From positions 1 through 39,431 of the forward strand of contig JAUIHG010000009.1 of assembly GCA_030432405.1 (NCBI GenBank): a stretch of DNA of 39,431 bases. The letters are read 5' to 3'. How positions within the stretch are numbered: position 1 is the first letter of the stretch; every line of letters starts with the position of its first letter. This DNA is from Bacteroidia bacterium. GTDB lineage: Bacteria > Bacteroidota > Bacteroidia > Chitinophagales > BACL12. Below are positions 32,351-39,431 of the stretch, piece by piece. A program made the translations under genes and the position numbers. The notes below the pieces were generated by a model, which did no database searches, was not told the origin of the DNA, and saw only the letters and a list, made by a program, of their open reading frames with translations.

Positions 32351-32802
32351 CAGGCCGTCAGCAGCTCGCGGACCTTGGCGGAAATGCGTTTGCCGTCCGC
32401 CTTTCCGGCCAGCGCTTTGGTGGCCACGCCCATGACCTTGCCCATGTCGGCGGGTCCGGATGCCCCCGTCTGGGCGATGATCTCCTTGAGCCGCGCCTCC
32501 AGCTCGGCATCGTCCATCGGCTTGGGCAGGTATTGCTGCAGCACGGCCAGCTCCGCGGCCTCGGTATCGGCCAGGTCTTCGCGGCCCTGCTCCTTGTAGA
32601 TGTCCAGGGCATCCTGCCGCTGCTTGGCCAGTTTCTGGACCAGCTTGAGCTCGGCGGCTTCATCCAGCTGGCCGGAGGCGCCTTCCGCGGTCTTGGCGTT
32701 GATGATGGCGGTTTTCACGGAGCGCAGGGCGGCCATGCGCTGACTGTCCTTGGCTTTCATGGCGGCCTTGAGGTCCTCCATGATGCGGGCTTCTAGGGAC
32801 AT
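32350..32802 (-). CDS. GatB/YqeY domain protein
   Basis: This 150-residue cytosolic protein starts at the ATG at 32802 (MSLEARIMEDLKAAMKAKD). Segments LRSVKTAIINAKT, QYLPKPMDDAELEARLKEII and MGKVMGVATKALAGKADGKRIS are characteristic of YqeY, a stand-alone relative of the C-terminal tRNA-binding part of GatB. Its function is thought to involve tRNA or amidotransferase activity but is not settled. It is the first gene of a tight operon leading to cvpA-like, the amidotransferase and the hydrolase. Confidence 0.93.
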   Translation of the reverse strand: MSLEARIMEDLKAAMKAKDSQRMAALRSVKTAIINAKTAEGASGQLDEAAELKLVQKLAKQRQDALDIYKEQGREDLADTEAAELAVLQQYLPKPMDDAELEARLKEIIAQTGASGPADMGKVMGVATKALAGKADGKRISAKVRELLTA

Positions 32803-33112
32803 GGCGTTGGGTTTACAGGGGCGTTGGGCAATGCGCGCGTCGGCCAGCCCGGGGTCCTGTTGGGACCGCAAAGGGCCGCCTGACGGCGAACCGCAAAACT
32901 ACGCGACCCCCGCATAGCCCTCCCGCAGATGCGGCATGCCTTGACGCGCGAAAGCCGGCCCCAACAGGGGACCGGCCAATTCGCATCGGGAATTACCAAA
33001 CCAAACCTATCGTTTGCGGCAGGGGGAACCCGGGTATGGCGTGTTGCGCGTTCGCGCGGACAGCGCGCTGAAAACCCGGTCGGTTCAGGGACCCCTGCCG
33101 GTGTGTTGCGGA
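32803..33112. other. Intergenic region between the DUF5723 gene and yqeY
   Basis: This 310-bp gap holds a hairpin at 32953-32976 (minus strand GGCCGG-TCCC-CTGTT-GGGG-CCGGC followed by TTTCG), a weak candidate terminator for the DUF5723 operon. A near palindrome CGCC-TGAC-GGCG lies at 32877. The yqeY promoter should be here too, but no clear motif was seen. Confidence 0.5.
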
Positions 33113-34462
33113 TCAGAAGGCCATGCTCATGCGCATGCTGGCGTCGGCCGAAGCCTTGTTGCTGTTCAGCACCAGGCCGGTGATGTCGCCGCTGCCCAGG
33201 CCAAAGCGGAAGGGACCGCCGCGGACCGAGAAGAAGGCGCCGGCGTCGACGTCCTTGTAGGCATAGCCCACCGTGGCCCCGAGTTCGAGCACATTGGCCA
33301 CCGTGTAGACGTAGGCGCCGGTGATGATGGGCTGGATGGTGCTGTTGCCGGCGTCGCCGAAGCCCTGGACATAGGCCAGGTGGAAGGCGTGCTGGTCGTA
33401 GCTGCGGCCCTTGATGTCGTAGGCCTTCAGGGCGTAGCTGCCGCGCATCTGCAGGCGGGTGCCCAGGGAGGTGCGGAAGGAACCGCCCGGCGTGCTTTCC
33501 GTCTGGAAGTAGTCGTTGAAGCGGCCGATGTCGTCCTTGTCAATGCCGGCTGCCGGATCGTCGAGCTCGAAGCCTTCAAACACGCGTTCGCCTTCGAAGG
33601 TCCGGGTAACCACCTTGCTGCCGTAGCGCATGTAGCCCAGGTCGTTGAGGGCCACGTCAAAGCTCAGGCCGTTGGTCCAGCGCAGCGAGGTGCCGAAGTC
33701 GATGCCCACGCCGCTGCCGTTCATGGCCATGGGATTGGGGCTCGAGGAACCGGCCAACTGGGCCTTGATCAGCAGGTCGTAGTCGATCTGCGAACCATCG
33801 GAGGCGGTGAACAGCTCGGCCTGCGTGGGGCGCACATGCGCAGCGGCCGAGGACATGAAAAACTTGGTGCGGAAACCGGCGCGCATGCTCATCTTCTCTT
33901 CCGAAAGGATGGGGAAGGCAGCACCGATGCCGAACTCGCGGCGCAGGAACACATTGCCTTCAATCGGGCCGAGGTCCAGGCGGGTACCGGCAAAGGGCGC
34001 GTTGCCCTCCCAGGCCACACGCGGCAGGTATTCGCCAAAGACGAGCTGCGCGGCTGCCTGTTCGGTCCAGGTCATCGAGAGCGTGAACAGCTCCTTTTCC
34101 TTTTTGCGGAACTGGTAACCAAAGGCCAGGGGGCTGATTTCGCCTCCGGCGAACGCATAGTTGCGGCGGTCCAGGCGGTCCAGCACACCGTCCACCAGGG
34201 CGGCGGGAATCTGGCCCCCGTCCAGGATCTCCTTGGCCTCGCCGAGTTGGAGGAAGTCAGAGCCTCCGTAGACGTGCAAAGAGGGCAGGTTGATGAACAG
34301 GCGCTCGCCGTTTTCGCCAAGGGCGGCGGGGAAGGCCGTGGAGGTGGCCAGGTTGTGCTGGCCGGAGAATTGCAGGAATTCGTCGTGTTGGGCTGCGGCG
34401 GTCCCGGACCAGCCGAGCAGCAGGCCCGCGAGTACGGGCGCAAGGGTGCGGGACGTCATCAT
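33113..34462 (-). CDS. DUF5723-like outer-membrane beta-barrel protein
   Basis: This 449-residue protein has a signal peptide (MMTSRTLAPVLAGLLLGW, cleavage near TAAAQ). The mature part is a series of amphipathic beta strands with Gly/aromatic content (ISPLAFGYQFRKKEKELFTLS, LSFDVALNDLGYMRYG, AFHLAYVQGFG). This fits DUF5723, a Bacteroidota outer-membrane barrel family of unknown role. Its start codon overlaps the stop of the upstream lipoprotein gene as ATGA, so the two are coupled and may form one complex or pathway. A perfect dispersed palindrome is read as FAGGE near residue 105. Confidence 0.8.
   Translation of the reverse strand: MMTSRTLAPVLAGLLLGWSGTAAAQHDEFLQFSGQHNLATSTAFPAALGENGERLFINLPSLHVYGGSDFLQLGEAKEILDGGQIPAALVDGVLDRLDRRNYAFAGGEISPLAFGYQFRKKEKELFTLSMTWTEQAAAQLVFGEYLPRVAWEGNAPFAGTRLDLGPIEGNVFLRREFGIGAAFPILSEEKMSMRAGFRTKFFMSSAAAHVRPTQAELFTASDGSQIDYDLLIKAQLAGSSSPNPMAMNGSGVGIDFGTSLRWTNGLSFDVALNDLGYMRYGSKVVTRTFEGERVFEGFELDDPAAGIDKDDIGRFNDYFQTESTPGGSFRTSLGTRLQMRGSYALKAYDIKGRSYDQHAFHLAYVQGFGDAGNSTIQPIITGAYVYTVANVLELGATVGYAYKDVDAGAFFSVRGGPFRFGLGSGDITGLVLNSNKASADASMRMSMAF
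34139..34153. repeat. Dispersed palindrome TTCGCC-TCC-GGCGAA
   Basis: Exact reverse complement of the GGA-loop type; on the minus strand it is again read as FAGGE. Confidence 0.85.
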
Positions 34463-35526
34463 GGGTTGATGGTGAATTGGAAGTCAGCAATCAGTTGCAA
34501 GTCGAAGCTGCGGCTGCCGTTGGCGCGCAACACATCGGGGCTGGAGGGAGCGTAGATCTCGGCGTCAAAGCCCAGGAATGCGGCATTTTGCAGCATTTCC
34601 AGGCGGCTGCGGTCCACCGGGATGGAGATGATGGTCTCCTTGCTTTCCACGGCCTCGCCGTTGCCGCCCACCGAGGGGATGGCGATCTCGATGGGGTCCG
34701 GGCTCAGGTTGTCCAGCGGCGTCACGCCATCGGCAGCCAGGAAGATTCCAGTCAGACGACCGCCGAATGGAAAGCCGTTGCTGACCTTGAGGCGGAATTC
34801 GCCGTCCATGGAGTATTGATCCAGGTCTTCGACGAGGTCAATGCCCAGCTCGGTGGTGTCCGAGAAATTGAGGCTGGCCTCGGAGGCCACATCCACACTG
34901 CGGATGCCGGTGATTTCCACCTGGGCGTCAATCTGCATGCCCATGCCCGGATCGATGACTTCGCCCTGTTCGGGCGAAACGTTCAAGTCTTCCAGCCAGA
35001 ACTCAAGGCCCGATACAAAGGCCACGTTCTGAAACGATGCGGAGTCCACCAGGCGGCCAAAAGCGGCCAGGTCGTCTTTGAGGTCAAAGGACACTACGGC
35101 TTGTCCGGTGTTGCTTTGGCGGACGACCAAGCGCGCGCCTTCGGCTACGCCGACCGGCAATTCGTTTTTGATTTTCAGGCGTACCGTGGCTTCGCCGGCG
35201 TCCAGGCCAACTATATCTTCAAGCCAGTCAAAGGTGTAGGGACCTATGTTGACCCCGGTACGGCGTTGGGCATCGTTGCCGACAACGCCGGGCAATACGC
35301 CAAAATGGGTTGCGGTTACATACGTGGAGGCGTCAAAGACCGCGAGCTGGCTCAGGTCTCCGATCTCCATGCTGGATTTGGCAATCGGTGCCAGGATGTC
35401 GGGCTGCCAGGAAGGGGCCGTGATCTCGTCAACGGCAAACTGGCAGGATCCCAATCCGAGCACGGCTGCGGCGGCCAGCAAGGTGCCGGTCCAGGACCGG
35501 CGGCCGGTGGGCATTCCGTTGTTCAT
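34459..35526 (-). CDS. Lipoprotein, coupled to DUF5723 barrel
   Basis: This 355-residue protein has a lipoprotein signal sequence: MNNGMPTGRRSWTG, core LLAAAAVLGLGSC with a lipobox LGSC, so it should be anchored in a membrane by acylated Cys. The mature part is beta-rich and polar, with an internal pattern of segments such as ATVRLKIKNELPVGV and EFRLKVSNGFPFGG, which look like two related beta domains. The family is not recognised. The start at 35526 (ATG) is clear because the frame upstream lacks a signal. The stop overlaps the DUF5723 start, which argues that they work together at the outer membrane. A perfect dispersed palindrome encodes SPEQGE. Confidence 0.8.
   Translation of the reverse strand: MNNGMPTGRRSWTGTLLAAAAVLGLGSCQFAVDEITAPSWQPDILAPIAKSSMEIGDLSQLAVFDASTYVTATHFGVLPGVVGNDAQRRTGVNIGPYTFDWLEDIVGLDAGEATVRLKIKNELPVGVAEGARLVVRQSNTGQAVVSFDLKDDLAAFGRLVDSASFQNVAFVSGLEFWLEDLNVSPEQGEVIDPGMGMQIDAQVEITGIRSVDVASEASLNFSDTTELGIDLVEDLDQYSMDGEFRLKVSNGFPFGGRLTGIFLAADGVTPLDNLSPDPIEIAIPSVGGNGEAVESKETIISIPVDRSRLEMLQNAAFLGFDAEIYAPSSPDVLRANGSRSFDLQLIADFQFTINP
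34970..34988. repeat. Dispersed palindrome TTCGCCC-TGTTC-GGGCGAA
   Basis: Seven-base arms, inside the lipoprotein gene, read on the minus strand as SPEQGE. Confidence 0.8.
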
Positions 35527-35892
35527 GCGAATCGTTTTGATGGGATTTTTGGCCGCAGGGCGGCCGCGTTTGGTGTGGGGCGGCCCATAGGGTACCGCCG
35601 GATACAAGTGCTTTCGCTGGGGGGGGCTTACGCGGCGGCTTCCGGCCCGGTTGGGGGCAGGGACAGGGCCCCTGTGACGCACCCTTGTTCAATCCGCAAG
35701 ACGCTGTTGCAGAAGGCTTTCCGTGCATGTGAAGGTGTACCCGGGGCATAAAAATGCCGCCCCAGGAAGCCCTGAGGCGGCGCGTATTCCCCCATATGGA
35801 ATTCCGCTTGTACGCGTGCTGCCGCCGCTTATGCATGCGCGCCTTTGCTCACGTGAGGATGGACGCTCATGCACCGCGGCGCAGCTGGTGAC
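35527..35892. other. Intergenic region between the ytfJ-like gene and the lipoprotein
   Basis: This 366-bp gap should contain the promoter of the lipoprotein/DUF5723 operon and, at 35750-35781, the terminator of the ytfJ-like operon. No convincing open frame and no clear promoter was seen. Confidence 0.5.
35750..35781 (-). terminator. Rho-independent terminator after the ytfJ-like gene
   Basis: On the minus strand GCCGCC-T-CAGG pairs with CCTG-G-GGCGGC around GCTT and is followed by ATTTTTATG. It lies about 110 bp after the stop codon. Confidence 0.75.
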
Positions 35893-36297
35893 TCAAGCCG
35901 GGCTGTTTTCCGCCTTCGGCGAAGCCGTTTTCCCGGCATTTTCTTTGGCCTTCTGCTGTTCCAGGTAGCGGTCCAGCAGGTCAGGCACCTTCTCGAAGGC
36001 CGCCGAAAGGCCCTTGGCCTTGGTGGTATGGACAAAGGAAATCTCGTCGTTGTGGGTCACCAGGAAGCCGATGGGTTCAATGCCGACGCCCGCGCCGGCA
36101 CCACCGCCTTCTCCGGAGCCCTTTTTGGGATCGTTGCCCTCCCCGCCGCCGGTGCCAAAACCAATGCCGATGCGGATGACCGGCACGCAGCTGAAGTGGC
36201 CCAACTCAAAGGGTTTGCCGACCACGGTTTCCGTGGACGCCTCCGTCTGGATGAATTGGGTGACGTCGTGGAGGAGCTTTTCAGGATTGAAGGACAT
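35893..36297 (-). CDS. GerW/YtfJ-family protein
   Basis: This 134-residue cytosolic protein has the N-terminus ETVVGKPFELGHFSCVPVIR and then the glycine-rich IGIGFGTGGGEGN and GGGAGAGVGIEPIGFLV; these are the conserved features of the Spore_YtfJ (GerW) family, first known from a Bacillus sporulation protein but also found in organisms that do not sporulate. The C-terminal tail is charged and low in complexity. The ATG at 36297 was chosen because it starts the family motif at normal distance. It lies 59 bp after the DUF2953-like gene. Function outside spores is unknown. Confidence 0.8.
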   Translation of the reverse strand: MSFNPEKLLHDVTQFIQTEASTETVVGKPFELGHFSCVPVIRIGIGFGTGGGEGNDPKKGSGEGGGAGAGVGIEPIGFLVTHNDEISFVHTTKAKGLSAAFEKVPDLLDRYLEQQKAKENAGKTASPKAENSPA

Positions 36298-36356
36298 GGT
36301 GTTGTGCGTTTTGTAGTGATCGGAAAGGGGCATGAGGTGTACCCCGTATAGTCGTG

Positions 36357-37094
36357 TTATGCGCTGTTTGCCGTTCCGGCGAATGCGGACGGCCGGCTGC
36401 GGTAGGCCGGGGCTCCGAACATGCGGCCCAACCACGGGCCAGCACTCCGGAAGATGGATGCGACACTCGGTGCGGATGGAGCGCTTGGCGCCGGTTTGAG
36501 CAGGCCCCGCAGGAACGCCCACAAGAGCCGGACGGCCCGTACCCAGGCATCCAGTTCCACGGTCGTGCGGCCCTGGAAATTGAACTGCATGGTCCCGCCG
36601 CGGGATTGCCACCAGGCCGCCACCGGGTACAGCTTGGCATTAAGCACCCAGTTTCCAGTGTCGATGTCGGCCCGGCAATGGGCCACATGCACGGCAGCGG
36701 GCAGTTCCTGCAGCATGGCCAGGATTCGGGCTGGGGAAGGGCGCCAGGATGGGTTCTTGTTTTTGCGTTTCCGTTCCGGTTTCGGAGCGGTGCTTTTTTC
36801 GCTTTTGCCCAGGCGTTTGCGCCAGCCTGCAGGAAAGGGCTCATCCATCGGGCGCCAGCGGCCGGTCCAGAACAACAGCCTCCAACGCAACAGGACCACT
36901 TCATCGGCCAGTAGTTCGGCCACCAGCAATGGCCCGACGGAGAGCCGCAGGTGTTCGGGAAGGGCTTCGCCGGAGGCGTTCTCCAAACCAAGGGCAAGCT
37001 GGAGCCGGATGCGCGCAAAAAGCAGATAACCCAGCACCACCAGCAAAACGCTGAGTAGGGCAAGTGCAATCCAAGCCAGGATGGTCCAGAACAT
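36357..37094 (-). CDS. DUF2953-like membrane protein (YtfI-type)
   Basis: This 245-residue protein has an N-terminal transmembrane anchor (TILAWIALALLSVLLVVLGYLLF) followed by RIRLQLALGLE. A basic linker with KRKNKN lies in the middle. The segment HCRADIDTGNWVLNAKLYPV with GGTMQFNFQGRTTVELDAW, then a helix VRLLWAFLRGLLK, resembles DUF2953, whose gene (ytfI) stands directly before ytfJ in Bacillus. The assignment rests on this pattern plus the ytfJ-like gene 59 bp downstream, so it is moderate. A near palindrome lies at 36966-36980. Confidence 0.6.
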   Translation of the reverse strand: MFWTILAWIALALLSVLLVVLGYLLFARIRLQLALGLENASGEALPEHLRLSVGPLLVAELLADEVVLLRWRLLFWTGRWRPMDEPFPAGWRKRLGKSEKSTAPKPERKRKNKNPSWRPSPARILAMLQELPAAVHVAHCRADIDTGNWVLNAKLYPVAAWWQSRGGTMQFNFQGRTTVELDAWVRAVRLLWAFLRGLLKPAPSAPSAPSVASIFRSAGPWLGRMFGAPAYRSRPSAFAGTANSA

Positions 37095-37294
37095 GGCGCC
37101 GGGGTTTGCCCTGAAAATCCCTCCCTATAAAATGCAGAACAATGCTGCCGCTCATCCCGGCGCTTGATGTCACGGTGCGCATACGGGCAAAGCAGCTTTC
37201 GAATTTCATTTTGAGGGGTGGGGCAGATCCTTGTTTGGGGAGCATGGGCCGACGAAGTTGGACGAAAGCCTGCTCACGTAAACTTCCCTGCGTT

Positions 37295-38455
37295 ATGCAA
37301 AGTGCCAAACGACCGATCCTGCTGTTGTTCTTCCTGGTCATGGTGCACATGCTGCACCTGGACGCGCAAGGGCGTTATGTCATTCTGCGCAAAGCCTCCG
37401 GCGACCTGGAAAACTGCTACCAATTCTACCTGGCCGATGCCAGCATCCGTGGCAGCAAGCAAATGGCCGGCGTGGATCCGGTGGCCGAGGTGCCCTTCGT
37501 CACCGAAATGGCCCAGCGCCAGGGGTGGGAAGTCGATCCGATGGCGCATCCGCCCGGTGCTTCCTGGCCCTATATGGCGTATGAAACGGCCAGTGCCATC
37601 ATGAATACCCTCAGCCCTTTTGGCAAAGACGCCTACGGTTGCCTTGGAGCGCCACAAGGCAGCGTGCCGGTGCGCCAGGGGGTGTCCCCAACCCCTCTTG
37701 CGGGTTCCGGTGTCCCGGCACCGGGTTGGGTCCTGTTGCGCAAACCCGACCGCTACCAGCCTTCGCCGGGTCCCCCGGTGTGTTTTCAATTCACGGTCGT
37801 TGACCTCCGGAACACCGCACGGCCCATGGCCGCCTGGAGCCCGACGGGAGGGGTTTCACCCACGGAGTACGCGGTGCGGCAAGGATGGTCGTTGGAACCT
37901 TCGGCCTTCAATCCCTATCCAACGCTCGGGTTGGCCGAGGCCTACATGAACCAGCTCAGCCGCTTTGGTGGTGATTTGTACCAGTGCTTGCGCGCCTGTC
38001 CGGCGAACAGCCACTGGAACTTGGATGCCTGGGGCAACCGCGACTGCTTCTGCAACGACGGCTATAGCTGGAACTTCGACCGCACCCAATGTGTGCGGAT
38101 CGCCCAAAGCGGAGGGGAACCCGACCCGGGCGGTGGCGGTGTTCCTGGTGGCACCGAAGGAGGCTTTCCACCCACGGCGGCCGAACGCGCTGGCGTGCTG
38201 CAGGCCATCGAGGACGCCCACCAGCGCTGGTTCGACAAATGGTGCGCCAGCATGTGGTCGGGGTGTGCCATCGAACCGGGCAATGCCCGCAACTGGCTCA
38301 AGCACCGCGCCGAAACCGCACCCACCACGGATGCCCTCGGTCGGGTGATGGCCCAATTGCGCTGCCACGATCCGGTTTTTATGGCCGACCTGGAGGAGGC
38401 GGAGTTCCACCGCAGGACTGCACAATGCCGCGAGCAGGATGACCTGGCCTGGTAG
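37295..38455 (+). CDS. Secreted protein with duplicated domain, unknown
   Basis: This 386-residue protein starts at the ATG at 37295 (MQSAKRPILLLFFLVMVHML, cleavage near LDAQ). Two related units follow: about residues 27-115 (GRYVILRKASGDLENCYQF ... VTEMAQRQGWEVDP ... MNTLSPFGKDAYGCLG) and 143-240 (GWVLLRKPDRYQPSP, VCFQF ... YAVRQGWSLEPS ... MNQLSRFGGDLYQCLRA). Each has a conserved pair of cysteines, a QGW motif and a SPFG/SRFG-D-Y-CL ending. A cysteine-rich EGF-like stretch (CPANSHWNLD ... CFCNDGYSW) and a Gly/Pro linker precede a helical C-terminus with four Cys. It has no clear T9SS sorting domain. I do not recognise the repeat family. Confidence 0.8.
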   Translation: MQSAKRPILLLFFLVMVHMLHLDAQGRYVILRKASGDLENCYQFYLADASIRGSKQMAGVDPVAEVPFVTEMAQRQGWEVDPMAHPPGASWPYMAYETASAIMNTLSPFGKDAYGCLGAPQGSVPVRQGVSPTPLAGSGVPAPGWVLLRKPDRYQPSPGPPVCFQFTVVDLRNTARPMAAWSPTGGVSPTEYAVRQGWSLEPSAFNPYPTLGLAEAYMNQLSRFGGDLYQCLRACPANSHWNLDAWGNRDCFCNDGYSWNFDRTQCVRIAQSGGEPDPGGGGVPGGTEGGFPPTAAERAGVLQAIEDAHQRWFDKWCASMWSGCAIEPGNARNWLKHRAETAPTTDALGRVMAQLRCHDPVFMADLEEAEFHRRTAQCREQDDLAW

Positions 38456-38470
38456 TTTTTTCGCTTTTGG

Positions 38471-38490
38471 TTTTCGCCTTCAGGCGAAAA
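38471..38490. repeat. Dispersed palindrome TTTTCGCC-TTCA-GGCGAAAA
   Basis: The longest copy, with eight-base arms, intergenic between two convergent genes 15 bp after the plus-strand stop codon. It could double as a weak bidirectional terminator, but no T run follows the stem. Confidence 0.8.
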
Positions 38491-38605
38491 TCAAAACAAA
38501 CGAGCCACCCAAGTGCTGGCGTGCTCCTGATGGAGGAGGCCGATCACTACGAAGCGGTCAGGGCTTTGACGGGCCAGCCGCTCAACGCACTTCCGTTGCC
38601 GAACA

Positions 38606-39431
38606 CTAGGGCCGGAGCGCGCGCCAGGTCTTTCGCCCGGTATCCGTCCAGGCTTCGATAAGGTAAATCCCGGAAGGCAGGTTGCCATGGGCAATCCGGA
38701 AGGTGGATTGCTCAGGGTTCCCGGATGCGATGCGTTTGCCGTCCAGGTGGTACACCGCATAGCCCTTGATCGGTACGGTGGCCTGCAAGGTCCAGGAATC
38801 GGCCCGGCCGATCAGTTCAAGGTGGTTTTCGCCGGTAGGCGAAACAGAGGCAATCAGGGTGATGGGCGCGTCTGCGCCTACCATTGCCCCGGAAGTCGTT
38901 GAGGCGTAAGAGAGCAGATAGGCTTTCTTGGGGATGCCGTCGTTGATGGGTGCGCCATCGGCGCTGCGCATGGTGCGGGAAACGCGATGCTGTTGCACGC
39001 CCGGACCTTGAAGCGGCAGGTCCACCCGATTGAACGAGTTGATGGTAAAGGCTTCTCCCAAGGGGAGGCTGTCCGATGCATGGCGCATCAACAGGCGGTA
39101 TCCCTGAAGGTATTCCTCGTTGGCAGCGGCATCAAACTGGACCAGCAGCCCATCCCCCTCATCCACCACGCTGAATCCGGAAACCGGCCATTCGTCGGGG
39201 AGCAAGACAATGGAATCCGAATGGGTAACGCTATGGTTGTTGGGATTGGGATAGCTCACCACGGCAATGCGATACGCGGTTCCATGGGCTAAGGCATAGC
39301 CGGAGCGGGTCGGAAGGGTGGCAGAAAGGTTCACGGTGTAGCTCGCCAGGCCAGGTGCCAGGTCTTCGCGCAAAGCGCCCAACGATGCCGCCAGTTCAGC
39401 ATCGGTAAAACTGTTGCCGGCCTCATAAAGG
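38606..39431 (-). CDS. Secreted fibronectin-like protein with T9SS sorting domain, 5' end outside window
   Basis: The reading frame is open from the stop at 38606 to the window edge (about 274 residues). The apparent start at 39382 is a TTG inside the open frame, so the true start lies outside. A segment with SYTVNLSATLPTRSGYA and TAYRIAVVSYPNPN, then GLLVQFDAAANEEYLQGYRL, looks like two fibronectin type III folds. The last 80 residues (SVSPTGENHLELIG ... YHLDGKRIASG ... LPSGIYLIEAW) resemble a T9SS type A sorting domain, though the usual NP motif is replaced by SPTGEN. A perfect dispersed palindrome (38827-38844) encodes that SPTGE. Function of the missing N-terminal part is unknown. Confidence 0.75.
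   Translation of the reverse strand, partial: LYEAGNSFTDAELAASLGALREDLAPGLASYTVNLSATLPTRSGYALAHGTAYRIAVVSYPNPNNHSVTHSDSIVLLPDEWPVSGFSVVDEGDGLLVQFDAAANEEYLQGYRLLMRHASDSLPLGEAFTINSFNRVDLPLQGPGVQQHRVSRTMRSADGAPINDGIPKKAYLLSYASTTSGAMVGADAPITLIASVSPTGENHLELIGRADSWTLQATVPIKGYAVYHLDGKRIASGNPEQSTFRIAHGNLPSGIYLIEAWTDTGRKTWRALRP
38827..38844. repeat. Dispersed palindrome TTTCGCC-GGTA-GGCGAAA
   Basis: Seven-base arms; on the minus strand it is read as SPTGE at the start of the sorting domain, where other cargo proteins have FPNP. Confidence 0.8.

Noticed and set aside
33014..34555. Long plus-strand open frame (513 codons) opposite the DUF5723 gene
   Set aside because: Antisense shadow; the minus-strand protein has a signal peptide, barrel strands and a coupled upstream gene.
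35893..36297. Evidence for sporulation
   Set aside because: YtfJ/GerW proteins occur in organisms that do not sporulate and no other spore gene is present.
38471..38490. Calling the eight-base-arm palindrome a terminator
   Set aside because: It belongs to the dispersed palindrome family by sequence and lacks a following T run on either strand; a terminator role is possible but not supported.

Overview
The window is a G+C-rich segment of a Bacteroidota chromosome, most likely from a Flavobacteriales-like lineage. The evidence is at least five secreted proteins with C-terminal sorting domains of the type IX secretion system (T9SS), a PorG-like protein, the order CBS protein / NAD kinase / PorG-like / UppS / BamA / OmpH / OmpH / MurI known from Flavobacteriia, and few visible Shine-Dalgarno sites. 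I saw no tRNA, rRNA, CRISPR array, transposase, integrase or phage gene.

Layout. 1-3.7 kb (minus strand): a secreted protein cut by the window edge, a polytopic membrane protein, ferritin, and a small lipoprotein coupled to ferritin. 3.7-12 kb (plus strand): a GT28/MurG-like glycosyltransferase, three tandem paralogs of the SHxMGGE surface-protein family, and a LamG protein. 12.2-17.6 kb (minus): two 871-residue T9SS cargo paralogs arranged as a tandem duplication with a 2830-bp period. 17.8-31 kb (minus): a DUF1428 protein, a bitopic membrane protein, then the envelope block murI, two ompH/skp genes, bamA, uppS, porG-like, an unknown secreted protein, nadK, a second Omp85-family gene and a CBS protein, then an alpha/beta hydrolase. 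31-32.8 kb (minus): a tight operon yqeY / cvpA-like / class I glutamine amidotransferase, ending in that hydrolase. 33-37.1 kb (minus): a DUF5723 outer-membrane protein with a lipoprotein, and a YtfJ/DUF2953 pair. 37.3 kb to the end: a secreted protein with an internal repeat (plus) and a fibronectin-like cargo protein cut by the window edge (minus).

How the genes work together. The central block makes and inserts the outer envelope: MurI supplies D-glutamate, UppS the lipid carrier, OmpH/Skp and BamA assemble outer-membrane proteins, and the PorG-like protein belongs to the T9SS machinery that would export the sorting-domain proteins encoded on both sides.

The most unusual signal is a dispersed small palindrome, TTCGCC-(3 to 6 nt)-GGCGAA. 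It has 15 perfect copies and about ten near copies, in both orientations and mostly inside genes, with variable loops. It lies at the edge of a duplicated glycosyltransferase 3' end that brackets one surface-protein paralog, and inside several signal-peptide coding regions. A second, larger intergenic repeat cluster with inverted and direct copies lies at 8.26-8.57 kb.
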